Of a DNA stretch of 64,000 nt, positions 50,669 through 60,151 are shown in pieces. Made by a program: the position numbers and the translations under genes. Each line of letters starts with the position of its first letter. Positions within the stretch are counted from its first letter, which is position 1. The notes under the pieces are model-generated. The model ran no database searches and had not been told where the DNA came from. It worked only from the letters and a program-made list of their open reading frames with translations. The DNA is taken from contig VMRY01000034.1 of assembly GCA_007713595.1 (NCBI GenBank), forward strand, positions 29,963-93,962. The letters run 5' to 3'. The stretch is from Sedimenticola thiotaurini (GTDB lineage Bacteria; Pseudomonadota; Gammaproteobacteria; Chromatiales; Chromatiaceae).

Positions 50669-51613
50669 TCAAGTTCTTGCATACAGACCCATCTCATCCT
50701 GTGACAGGAAATCAATCTCTGGTCCTTTCGGTACAATGCCACTCGGATTCAGGAATGGATGACTCACATAATAGTGTGTCTTGATGTGATCCATGTTGAC
50801 ACTGTCTGCAATGCCCGGATGCTGATAGAGTGCGCGCAGATAAGCCCATAGATGGGGATAGTCGATGATGCGCTGCCGGTTACATTTGAAATGGCTGTAA
50901 TAGACCGAATCAAATCGGACCAGGGTGGGGAATAATCGCCAATCAGCCTCGCTGATCCTGTCGCCTGCCAGATAGCGCTGCTCACTGATGCGGCGTTCTA
51001 ACTCATCCAGTGCTTTAAACAGATTATCATAGGCCTGCTCGTAGGCTTGTTGACTGTTGGCAAAGCCGGTTTTGTAGACGCCATTATTGATGTGGTCGTA
51101 AACAAAGGCGTTAATCTCATCAATCTCGGCTCGCAGCGCCTCAGGATAATAATCAACGCTGCTATCGCCCCACTCATCGAAGGCGCTATTAAGCATACGG
51201 ATAATCTCTGAGGATTCATTATTGACAATCATATCCCGTTTTTTGTCGTACAGTACGGGAACGGTCACTATGCCATCATAGTTGGGTGACACCCGATTAT
51301 AGAGTTGCTCCAGCCTCTGGTAGCCATGGAGATGATCAACTGTAGAGCCAGGATAGGTGCCAAATACCCAACTCTCCTCGGGCATCACCGGATGGACAAC
51401 TGATACCGTGATCAGCTTTTCCAGACCTTTAAGTTTACGATAGATCATTGTGCGGTGTGCCCACGGGCAGGCATGAGATATATAGAGATGATAGCGTCCA
51501 GGCTCCGCCTTGAACCCTTCCTGTCCACTTGGGCCGGCATCGCCAGTTGGGGTTACCCAGTTTCTGAACCGGGATTCCCAGCGAACGAATTCTCCCTTCT
51601 CATTGTTTTTCAT
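50669..51613 (-). CDS. Glutathionyl-hydroquinone reductase (YqjG-type GST)
   Basis: RYHLYISHACPWAHRTMIYRKLKGLE; VTVPVLYDKKRDMIVNNESSEIIRML. Confidence 0.88.
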   Translation of the reverse strand: MKNNEKGEFVRWESRFRNWVTPTGDAGPSGQEGFKAEPGRYHLYISHACPWAHRTMIYRKLKGLEKLITVSVVHPVMPEESWVFGTYPGSTVDHLHGYQRLEQLYNRVSPNYDGIVTVPVLYDKKRDMIVNNESSEIIRMLNSAFDEWGDSSVDYYPEALRAEIDEINAFVYDHINNGVYKTGFANSQQAYEQAYDNLFKALDELERRISEQRYLAGDRISEADWRLFPTLVRFDSVYYSHFKCNRQRIIDYPHLWAYLRALYQHPGIADSVNMDHIKTHYYVSHPFLNPSGIVPKGPEIDFLSQDEMGLYART

Positions 51614-51660
51614 ATATCACGTCCATCAATCAATTGAGGTCTAATTCAAGATCCCAGCCA

Positions 51661-52362
51661 TTACCGGGGAAGATCAAACAGCACTATTTCTGCTTGTTTT
51701 ATTCCATGTAGTTCTACTGTGGGTTCGTCGCTCAGGGTAATGGCATCACCGGCCTTAACTGCTTCGCCACTCACGGTTGCTTCACCCCGGGCGATATGCA
51801 CATAGGCTATTCGGTCATCTGACAGTTTATAGCTGACGGATTCTCCATCATTCAGCAGTGTGCCATAAAGTAGTCCATTCAGATTTGCGCTGATCGAGTT
51901 ATCACGGCCGTCCGGAGAAACCAGCAGTTGCAATTTCCCTTGCCGCTCTTTGAGTGGAAAGTGCTGCTGCGCATAGCCGGGTTTAACGCCTTTCTGATTC
52001 GGCAATAGCCAGATCTGTAATAGATGCACGGTTGTGTTATCAGAAGGGTTGTATTCGCTGTGCGACACCCCTGTTCCTGCACTCATGCGTTGCACATCCC
52101 CCGGCCGGATTATGGAGCCATTACCCATGCTGTCCTTGTGTTCCAGCTCCCCCTCCAGCACATAGGTGACAATCTCCATATCCCGGTGGCTGTGGGTAGC
52201 AAAACCAGAGGAGGGTGCAATACGGTCCTCATTAATAACCCGTAGGATAGAGACCCCCATATGGGCTGGGTCATAGTAGTCGGCGAAGGAGAAGCTGTGG
52301 TAGCTCTCCAGCCAGTCATGGCGGCCTGTGCCGCGATCTTCTGCCCGTCTGATCTGTCTCAT
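51661..52362 (-). CDS. Pirin-family protein
   Basis: SFSFADYYDPAHMGVSILRVINEDRIAPSSGFATHSHRDMEIVTYVLEGELEHKDSMG. Confidence 0.92.
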   Translation of the reverse strand: MRQIRRAEDRGTGRHDWLESYHSFSFADYYDPAHMGVSILRVINEDRIAPSSGFATHSHRDMEIVTYVLEGELEHKDSMGNGSIIRPGDVQRMSAGTGVSHSEYNPSDNTTVHLLQIWLLPNQKGVKPGYAQQHFPLKERQGKLQLLVSPDGRDNSISANLNGLLYGTLLNDGESVSYKLSDDRIAYVHIARGEATVSGEAVKAGDAITLSDEPTVELHGIKQAEIVLFDLPR

Positions 52363-52448
52363 GTGGACCTCCTCAGGTTGATAGAGAGAGTTTAGTTATC
52401 TACTATGAGGTAATAAATACATAAATTAGCAATTAACTGTTACTAATA

Positions 52449-53339
52449 ATGAAACAATATGATCTCATTTCTCTGCGCAGCTTTGTTGCTGTGGTCAATG
52501 CGGGCAGTTTTAACAAGGCGGCAGAACTGCTGCAGACCAGCACGGCGGCGATCAGCCGGCGCGTGGCTGCACTTGAGACAGAGCTGGGTATTCGACTACT
52601 GAACAGAACCACCCGTCGTATCGACCTGACAGAATCAGGACGCCAGTACCATCGTGATGTCACGGCCATTCTTGAGGCGTTGGAAGAGGCGGAAGAGCGG
52701 ATCAACTGTGAGCGTCACTCAATAAGCGGCACCCTCCGTATAGCGGCTCCTCTCAGTTTTGGCACCCTCTGCCTCGGGCCGTTGTTGCCGCCTTTTTTAA
52801 TGCAGTACCCTGAGCTGCGACTGCAGGTTCAGTTAGAGGATCGCTTTACCGATCTGATTGCGGATCAGGTGGATCTCGCTATTCGTATTGGCTCGCTGAC
52901 TGATTCAAGCTATGTAGCGACCCATATTGCTGAACTGCCACGGGTTGTCTGTGCTTCACCCGCCTATCTGGAGCGGATGGGCACACCCCGTGTGCCAGCA
53001 GAGCTGAAATCTCACAATTGTCTGCACTACAATAACCTCAGTATGCGGGAAGAGTGGAGCTTTCAGGATGAGCGCGGGACCATGGCTGTCGAAGTAGGCG
53101 GGACCTTTTGTGCCAACAATGGTGAGCTGCTGCGTGATGCCGCTTTGCAGGGTATTGGCATCATTTCCTTGCCGCAGTTTATTGTCCAGGAGGCACTGGA
53201 TAACGGAAAATTGATGCCGTTGTTATCCACCTATACGAATGCAACATTGGGGCTGCATGTGTTGCGACCGACCCGCAGTTATATGCCCGCCCGGATACAA
53301 CGATTTATAGAGTATCTGAAGTCAGCCTATGTAAAATAA
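52449..53339 (+). CDS. LysR-family regulator
   Basis: LRSFVAVVNAGSFNKAAELLQTSTAAISRRVAALETELGIRLLNRTTRRIDLTESG; divergent from pirin. Confidence 0.92.
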   Translation: MKQYDLISLRSFVAVVNAGSFNKAAELLQTSTAAISRRVAALETELGIRLLNRTTRRIDLTESGRQYHRDVTAILEALEEAEERINCERHSISGTLRIAAPLSFGTLCLGPLLPPFLMQYPELRLQVQLEDRFTDLIADQVDLAIRIGSLTDSSYVATHIAELPRVVCASPAYLERMGTPRVPAELKSHNCLHYNNLSMREEWSFQDERGTMAVEVGGTFCANNGELLRDAALQGIGIISLPQFIVQEALDNGKLMPLLSTYTNATLGLHVLRPTRSYMPARIQRFIEYLKSAYVK

Positions 53340-53399
53340 ACCCAGATAAGTTTAGCTAGCTACGTGTGAATAAACTCAAAAACCAGTTCAACAGAGGGC

Positions 53400-53678
53400 A
53401 TGATGGGACTGCTAACATTTCTTAAGTCGCTGGTCAGTTCGATTGAGAGTGACTCATCACCACCACTCCCAACGGAGGAGTATAAAGGTTTCCAGATAAC
53501 CCCTGATCCATTGCTGGAGAATGGGCAGTACCGCGTGCGTGGGGATATCAGGCAGGGCGAACAGAGTCATACATTCATTCGGGCTGACCAACTGCCTACC
53601 CGTGAACTCTGTGCCAAGGAGACACAACGCAAGGCGCGGGTGTTAATTGACCAACAGGGCAACGCGCTGTTTAAGTGA
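53400..53678 (+). CDS. HlyU-family protein
   Basis: EEYKGFQITPDPLLENGQYRVRGDIRQ...HTFIRADQ. Confidence 0.75.
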   Translation: MMGLLTFLKSLVSSIESDSSPPLPTEEYKGFQITPDPLLENGQYRVRGDIRQGEQSHTFIRADQLPTRELCAKETQRKARVLIDQQGNALFK

Positions 53679-53705
53679 TAGCCTGTTGACTGTGCTGTGT
53701 CGGCT

Positions 53706-54412
53706 CTAGACAGTCAGAAGTGTAATTGACGGCGTGTTCAGTTTTGGATTTGATGCAAAGCCCCGCACCAATACAACATAGTCTCCCTCTGCAGCCACAT
53801 CGGATTCCCGTGCAATGCGTCGTGCCTACTTGTTTGGATGGGTGTTGCCTGCATCCTTTGCCAGAATCGGCAAAGTCCCCCATTGCGGGTTAAAGCGGCG
53901 ATAGGTTCCCGGGTTACAGGAGATGGCCAGCAGGGGGACAGTGGGCCTGGCAGAGCGTATTGTTATGGCTGACATGCCACTGTTGGAGAGACTAATAATC
54001 ATTTTTGCACGCATCTGTTTCGCCAGTGTGGCGGTGCTATGTGCTACGGCATGACCAAATGGAATAGGCTGGTCAATCTGAAGCAGATGTCGTTCCAGAT
54101 CAGTGTTATCTGTCCGTTCTTGAACAGACCGGTACGAATCTTTGGCCCGCAGAGATCGGCAAAATAGCGATTGGATTATTCAGCTCGTTTGCAATGGTGC
54201 GGACGGTGGCATATGTCGTTTCGTGGTATTCGTGTTCTACATGCGACATATTCAGGCGGAAAACATTTGCCCCGGCCTCAATAAGCTGTCAGATAATAGA
54301 AGGATCTGAGTTGGATGGCCCCAGAGTGGCAATAATCTTGGTTCTCCTGCTGTGCAATAGATCCCACTCTGTTTTGATGCTTACCGCTATTTTCTCCTCT
54401 ATTTCAAGATAA
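53706..54412 (-). pseudogene. Decayed pyruvate kinase gene
   Basis: Fragments TKIIATLGPSNSDPSII*QLIEAGANVFRLNMSHVEHEYHETTYATVRTIANELNNPIAI (frameshift) DLCGPKIRTGLFKNGQ, then a C-terminal domain HAVAHSTATLAKQMRAKMIISLSNSGMSA...GTLPILAKDAGNTHPNK*ARRIARESDVAAEGDYVVLV. The barrel core is missing. Confidence 0.85.
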
Positions 54413-54561
54413 TAGCGACAGCGTCACCAATAACGGAATAGCACCGGTAAACAGGGGGACTGGTGATGTCATGCTGAGTTTGTTAAAGCTGTGTATAATT
54501 GACGACGAATAGAGAATAGTTACTCCATCACTCCCATCCATACAGTTTCTGTTGGTAAGCC

Positions 54562-57225
54562 ATGTTGAAAAAGGATGCTGTATCCATCAGAAGAATAGGA
54601 AGAGGGCGGCTCCTTCTCTCCCCCGAGTGGTTACTCCTCTCTCTGTTATTGATCGGCGCTATATTATTTGCCCTCAACACCCAGACCCTCTGGCGAATGG
54701 ATCAGTTGCTCTATGATGTTCAACTAAAGCTCTGGTCACGTCCGCCACCCGAGGACATTGTTATCGTAGCCATTGATAGTGGCAGTCTTGCCGAGTTGGG
54801 TCGTTGGCCGTGGCAGCGTGGTGTACATGCAGAATTGATAGACCGGCTAACTGATAGCGGTGCCAAGGGTATCTTCATGGATATCCTGTTTTCTGAACCT
54901 GATACCCAGGACAGTGATGGAGATGAGCGATTGGCCGCAGCTATTCTCCGCAGTGACCGGGTCTTTCTACCAGTGATTATTGAGCAGCTGAAACAGGATG
55001 GGCAGCTCCAGGAGACCCTGCCACTGCCTTCTCTTACTACCGCCGCAAAGGGTGTTGGGCATGTGGATATTGATCTGGATCCAGATGGTATTGCCCGCCG
55101 GGTTTTCCTCAGGGAGGGGGTTGGCTCAGCCAATTGGCCAAGTATCAGTGTGGTAATGCTGCAAACCATCTATCCTGAATTGCTCACCTCATTACCGGGT
55201 GGCCGGAATCCTGCTGCGCTGTCCGTTGGGTCTCCGGCCATTGTGCGGGATAATCATGTACTTTTGCCGTTCGCAGGACCGCCGGGTCATTTCAACCGCA
55301 TCTCCTATGCCAGTGTCCTGCGGGGTGAATATCCTGCGGAATATTTCAGGAACAAGATTGTCCTGGTAGGTGCTACGGCCCCTGGACTGGGTGATCTGAT
55401 CCCGACGCCTGTTTCCGGCTATAACCGGCCCATGTCCGGGGTTGAGATCAATGCCAACCTGATTGATGCGCTGAGACGGGGCATCACAATAGAAACGGTT
55501 GGTTTGAATTGGCAGATCAGGATCAGCGGCACAATCCTGCTGCTGTCACTCCTCTCATTTCCGTTTGTTAAGCCAAGAATGGTTTTTCTGCTGGTCGGTG
55601 CGCTATTTTTCAGTACGCTTGGCTTGAGCAGTCTGCTGCTGCATGGCTTTTATCTGTGGTTCCCACCTACGGCGATCCTGACGGGATTGCTGTTGGGCTT
55701 CCCGCTCTGGAGTTGGCGAAGGCTGGTACGTACGGCACGCTATTTTGAACAGGAGTTGACTCGCCTGCGTGAAGAGCCGCGGAGTATTCAGTTTTATGCG
55801 GAACCGACTCACATCACCAGGGGGTTAAGATTTCTGCAGGAGGTCTTACAGTTTGAAGACTGGATATTGTGTGATCCGACCGGCCAAGTTATGAGCAGCA
55901 GTGACACGGCCTTCGTTGCTAAGCCGCCCGCGTCACTTAACCTGCTTGGTCAGACCAGAAAGATGGATCTGCTGTGGCTGATTATTCCACGCGGCGATAC
56001 ACACTGGCAGTTGGGTTTGAAGATTAATGAGGAGCTGTATCACGATAGCAGCGCTATGGAGCTGTTGACAGAGTATATAACGCAGTTTGGAGTCAACTAT
56101 AAGCGTGAAAGAAGAGGCAATGTTGAGCTGGTTGAGCGGCAGGTGCGCCGTGTCCAGTCAGCCATTGCTGATCTGCGTTCTACGCGCCGCCTCCTGTCAG
56201 ATATTCTGCGACAGATGGTGGACGGGGTTTTGGTGATCAATCTGGGTGGACAGGTTGTGATGTCCAACCGACAGGCCGCACATTTTCTCGGACTCGACTC
56301 TGATAAAGAGCAGTTGCATATCAATATCAGATACTTAAAAGATCATCTGACAATAAAAGACTCCAGTTCTATTAGCGATGTATTCAAACAGGTTCTGGTG
56401 GATGGAAAAGTTGTCTCGATTGAGGGGGAAATCGCACAGCGTGGAGAATTGCTGATCCAGATATCGCCCTTGTCGGAGGCAGGTGGACGATTCAATGGTG
56501 CTATTATTATTCTGTCAGATATCTCACGATTGAAAGAGAGCGAACGAAAACGCAACCAGACACTAAATTTCCTCTCCCATGACTTGCGCTCGCCACTGAC
56601 TTCAATGATATCGATGTTGGAGATCGCGCAATCGGATGCAGGGATAATAACGCAGGCAGAGATGGCGGAACGAATCAGCCGTTACGCCCACAAGGCATTG
56701 AGGCTGGCAGATGATTTTCTCGGTTTGGCCAAGGCCGAAAATGCCATCTACGAAAATTTCAGTGAAGCAGATATAACCGCTGTTGCACATAATGCTGTAG
56801 ACGCGGTATTTGCGGAGGCCAGGACAAAAGCCATTACCTTAAAGCGGGTTATTCAGGATGAACCTGTCTGGATTAAGATGGATGCAACCTTGCTGGAACG
56901 GGCGTTGATTAACCTGCTGGAAAATGCCATACGATACAGTCCGCATGATTCTATAATTACCCTCCGACTTGACTCGACAGAGGATAAGGTCAGTTGTTGT
57001 GTAGAAGATCAGGGGCGAGGTATTGCCAAAGAAGATCAGGAGAAGATCTTTGCCCCCTACCAGCAGATTCGCAAGGGTGTGAATAGCGGCGAGAAAGGGA
57101 CAGGGCTGGGATTGGCATTTGTAAAAGTGGTCGCTGAGAAACATCGGGGAAAAATAACTGTCCAAAGCGATGTCGATGAGGGTACCAATTTTTGTTTGGC
57201 ACTCCCCCTTGATTCTGAAGAGTAA
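54562..57225 (+). CDS. CHASE2-domain sensor histidine kinase
   Basis: N-terminal CHASE2-like region (VAIDSGSLAELGRWPWQRGVHAELIDRL), TM segments, PAS-like region, HisKA LNFLSHDLRSPLTSMISMLE, HATPase GRGIAKEDQEKIFAPYQQ. Confidence 0.9.
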   Translation: MLKKDAVSIRRIGRGRLLLSPEWLLLSLLLIGAILFALNTQTLWRMDQLLYDVQLKLWSRPPPEDIVIVAIDSGSLAELGRWPWQRGVHAELIDRLTDSGAKGIFMDILFSEPDTQDSDGDERLAAAILRSDRVFLPVIIEQLKQDGQLQETLPLPSLTTAAKGVGHVDIDLDPDGIARRVFLREGVGSANWPSISVVMLQTIYPELLTSLPGGRNPAALSVGSPAIVRDNHVLLPFAGPPGHFNRISYASVLRGEYPAEYFRNKIVLVGATAPGLGDLIPTPVSGYNRPMSGVEINANLIDALRRGITIETVGLNWQIRISGTILLLSLLSFPFVKPRMVFLLVGALFFSTLGLSSLLLHGFYLWFPPTAILTGLLLGFPLWSWRRLVRTARYFEQELTRLREEPRSIQFYAEPTHITRGLRFLQEVLQFEDWILCDPTGQVMSSSDTAFVAKPPASLNLLGQTRKMDLLWLIIPRGDTHWQLGLKINEELYHDSSAMELLTEYITQFGVNYKRERRGNVELVERQVRRVQSAIADLRSTRRLLSDILRQMVDGVLVINLGGQVVMSNRQAAHFLGLDSDKEQLHINIRYLKDHLTIKDSSSISDVFKQVLVDGKVVSIEGEIAQRGELLIQISPLSEAGGRFNGAIIILSDISRLKESERKRNQTLNFLSHDLRSPLTSMISMLEIAQSDAGIITQAEMAERISRYAHKALRLADDFLGLAKAENAIYENFSEADITAVAHNAVDAVFAEARTKAITLKRVIQDEPVWIKMDATLLERALINLLENAIRYSPHDSIITLRLDSTEDKVSCCVEDQGRGIAKEDQEKIFAPYQQIRKGVNSGEKGTGLGLAFVKVVAEKHRGKITVQSDVDEGTNFCLALPLDSEE

Positions 57226-57254
57226 CCTGATTAGCCGAGCTGGAAGGTACAGCT

Positions 57255-57716
57255 ATGATACAGAAGATCAAACAGTTTTTTGACAAACACCTGGCCCCAG
57301 GCTCAAGTGGTGTGAGCCGGGATCCACAACAGGCGATTCAATTAGCCGTCGCCGTGCTGCTGTTTGAGGTAGCCGAGTCAGATTATAAGCAACGCCCTGA
57401 AGAGAAGGCGACGCTGTTGAAGACCGTTCAGGAGTCATTCAATTTGACGGATGTAGAGAGTGCAGAGTTGTTGGCTCTGGCCGAGTCTGAACATGCCGAG
57501 TCGACGGACTATTTTCAGTTCACCAGTCTGATCAATCAGCACTACTCGGCGGAGCAGAAAAATCACCTCATAGAAAAACTCTGGAGAATTGCATTTTCTG
57601 ATCAGCAGCTCCATCATTATGAAGAGCATGTAATCCGTCGACTGGCGGAACTGCTGTATGTGCCGCATTCTGTTTTTATTTCAACCAAGTATAAGATCCA
57701 GAATAATCTGGGATGA
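57255..57716 (+). CDS. TerB-family protein
   Basis: QLAVAVLLFEVAESDYKQRPEEKATLLKTVQESFNLT..IEKLWRIAFSDQQLHHYEEHVIRRLAELL. Confidence 0.82.
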   Translation: MIQKIKQFFDKHLAPGSSGVSRDPQQAIQLAVAVLLFEVAESDYKQRPEEKATLLKTVQESFNLTDVESAELLALAESEHAESTDYFQFTSLINQHYSAEQKNHLIEKLWRIAFSDQQLHHYEEHVIRRLAELLYVPHSVFISTKYKIQNNLG

Positions 57717-57789
57717 CACAGCGTCTGACCAGTTATGTGTAGCGATAATTGATATCGAATAAATCTATCATCAATGTATTCACGGAGTA

Positions 57790-58260
57790 TTGCCAATGAA
57801 CAAAAGGACAATTAAGTTCTCACTCGTTTCCTGTCTGATAGGGAGTCTCTGTTACGGCTCGGCTCTGATTGCCTCTGAATCGACCCAGGGAGCGATAGAT
57901 TTTCGGGAGTCTGTGATGACTACCTTTAAATGGTATCTGCAGCCCATGGGCGCTATGACCAAGGGTGACATGCCATTCGATGCAACCCTGTTCAAGAGTC
58001 GTGCTGAAGGCCTTGCCAATGCCACGCGCCTGGATGTAACGGAGGGATTTCCACTGGGATCAGCGGAAGATACAGAGGCACAGCCAAAGATTTGGGATGA
58101 TTGGGATGATTTTAAGTTGAAATACGAGGCGCTCCAGAAAGAAGCGACGGAGCTGCAGCGTGTAGCGTCAAGTGGAGATGAAGCCGCTATGAAGGCCCAA
58201 TTTGGAAAAACGGCCAAGACCTGTGGCGGTTGCCATAAAGAGTATCGAAAGAAAAAGTAA
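57790..58260 (+). CDS. Cytochrome c' / c556-family protein
   Basis: Signal peptide; C-terminal CGGCHKEYRKK; helical-bundle-like sequence. Confidence 0.85.
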   Translation: MPMNKRTIKFSLVSCLIGSLCYGSALIASESTQGAIDFRESVMTTFKWYLQPMGAMTKGDMPFDATLFKSRAEGLANATRLDVTEGFPLGSAEDTEAQPKIWDDWDDFKLKYEALQKEATELQRVASSGDEAAMKAQFGKTAKTCGGCHKEYRKKK

Positions 58261-58281
58261 ATCACGGGACAAGCAACGGGA

Positions 58282-58315
58282 CAACTAGGGCAGCAGAACC
58301 ATGCTGCCCTAGTTG
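58282..58315. terminator. Strong hairpin, likely transcription end
   Basis: CAACTAGGGCAGCA and TGCTGCCCTAGTTG, perfect 14-bp stem with 6-nt loop; no strong T run. Confidence 0.5.
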
Positions 58316-58375
58316 ATTGTAGAAATGATTTGATCAGCGAAACTGAGTCGAAGCACATCTTTGGGTGACGCAACA

Positions 58376-59482
58376 ATGATCGATAACTGCTCTCTCTTTA
58401 AGCCCTATCAACTCGGTAACCTGGCGTTGTCGAACAGGGTGGTTATGGCACCACTCACGCGTAGTCGTGCGGCGGCAGGGCATACAGCGACAGACTTAAT
58501 GGCAGAGTACTATGCCCAGCGTGCATCGGCCGGATTGATTATTGCGGAAGCCTCCCAAATATCACCCCAGGGCCAAGGCTATCAGGATACCCCGGGCATC
58601 TATAGCGAAGCGCAGATTGCGGGCTGGCGTTTGGTTACCGATGCGGTACACAAACAGGGTGGTGACATCTTTCTCCAGCTCTGGCATGTGGGGCGTGTAT
58701 CCCATCATGCGCTACAACAGGACGGAGGCCAGCCGGTTGCCCCTTCGGCTATCCAGGCCGATGCCATGACCTTCGTGGATGGTGAATTTGTACCTGCCAG
58801 TGCGCCCCGGGCGCTGGGTCTGCATGAGATCCCCGGAATTGTAGATGATTACAGGCAGGCGACAGTGAATGCACTGGCCGCCGGCTTTGATGGTGTGGAG
58901 ATTCATGCCGCGAATGGCTATCTGATTGATCAGTTCCTGCGGGATGGCTCAAACCATCGAACGGATATGTATGGTGGTTCAATTGAGAACCGGTCACGTT
59001 TCCTGTTACAGGTGATGGAAGCGGTGATAGGTGTGGCCGGCGCCGATCGAGTTGGTATCCGCCTGTCGCCCGTCAGTCCGGCCAACGGGGTCAGTGATAC
59101 CGATAACTGGTCATTGTTTAGCTATCTGGTCGATCAACTCGAACAGCTCCACCCGATTTATCTGCATGTGATCGAAGGGGCTACCATGTCTTCGCGCGAT
59201 TATGATCCTGCATTTGACTTTAAAAGATTGCGGGAGCGCTACAGCGGCACCTATATTGCCAATAATGGTTATACTCGGGAGCTGGCATTGCAACTAACCG
59301 AGTCTGATCCGAAGGCGCTGGTGGCCTTTGGTCGAAAGTTTATTTCCAATCCCGACCTGGTTCAGCGACTTGCCGAAGATGCCCCCTTACAGAGTCTGGA
59401 TAAACAGACACTCTATGGCGGTGGGGCGAAGGGCTACACCGACTATCCAACACTAGCTGATCTTTTACATCCAGACGATTAA
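58376..59482 (+). CDS. nemA: Old yellow enzyme-family alkene reductase (NemA-like)
   Basis: LGNLALSNRVVMAPLTRSRA; DGVEIHAANGYLIDQFLRDGSNHRTDMYGGSIENRSRFLLQV. Confidence 0.9.
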   Translation: MIDNCSLFKPYQLGNLALSNRVVMAPLTRSRAAAGHTATDLMAEYYAQRASAGLIIAEASQISPQGQGYQDTPGIYSEAQIAGWRLVTDAVHKQGGDIFLQLWHVGRVSHHALQQDGGQPVAPSAIQADAMTFVDGEFVPASAPRALGLHEIPGIVDDYRQATVNALAAGFDGVEIHAANGYLIDQFLRDGSNHRTDMYGGSIENRSRFLLQVMEAVIGVAGADRVGIRLSPVSPANGVSDTDNWSLFSYLVDQLEQLHPIYLHVIEGATMSSRDYDPAFDFKRLRERYSGTYIANNGYTRELALQLTESDPKALVAFGRKFISNPDLVQRLAEDAPLQSLDKQTLYGGGAKGYTDYPTLADLLHPDD

Positions 59483-60072
59483 TTCATACCGCTGATGTAA
59501 TTCGCCAATGCCTCGATTTCAAATTCGGTCAGCTTGGAGGCAATGGAGTGCATAACTGCGTTGTCATTGGTTCGCACCCGCTTGTTGAAATCCTGTAACT
59601 GGCTGACCAGATAACGTTTGTGTTGCCCGGCCAGGCGGGGCAGGTTTTTGGTCCCCTTGCCTTCATCGCCGTGGCAATTCTTACAGGCGGCCACACCTGA
59701 GTAGGAATTACCCTTGTTGTAGAGATAGTAGCCCACGGCCTCAAACTCTTTATCCCTGACCCTGTGTGCCTGTGGGGGTTTGGCAGAAAAATATTCTCCC
59801 AGTGCCGCCATCTCTTCAGTAGTAAGGTCGGCGGCCATCTCATTCATGGTGCCTTTACGGCGTCCTGCCTTGAAGTCCGCCAGTTGCTTGGCGATGTACT
59901 CGGCATGTTGCCCTGCCAGTCTCGGGTAGATAGCGCTGGAACTCTCACCCTCTGCGCCGTGGCAGAGATAGCACTTCTCATTGACAATCTGCTTGGCTCG
60001 ATCAGCTGCCTGATCGGCTCCAGCCGGTGTGATACTCAGTGCGAGTATGACGAAGCCTAAGATTCTATTCAT
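59479..60072 (-). CDS. Dihaem cytochrome c (c4 type)
   Basis: Two haem motifs CYLCHG and CKNCHG; signal peptide. Confidence 0.9.
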   Translation of the reverse strand: MNRILGFVILALSITPAGADQAADRAKQIVNEKCYLCHGAEGESSSAIYPRLAGQHAEYIAKQLADFKAGRRKGTMNEMAADLTTEEMAALGEYFSAKPPQAHRVRDKEFEAVGYYLYNKGNSYSGVAACKNCHGDEGKGTKNLPRLAGQHKRYLVSQLQDFNKRVRTNDNAVMHSIASKLTEFEIEALANYISGMN

Positions 60073-60151
60073 AACATCTCCCTGGATACTGCTCTCCCTC
60101 TACTGTAATAGAGTTCATGGCGCCTTTGCAAAGGCAATGAGTGGCAGCGTG

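Noticed and set aside
57255-57716. TerB-family gene as a tellurite-resistance or defence locus
   Set aside because: It is isolated, with no terZ/terC/terD neighbours; it lies between a histidine kinase and a cytochrome gene.
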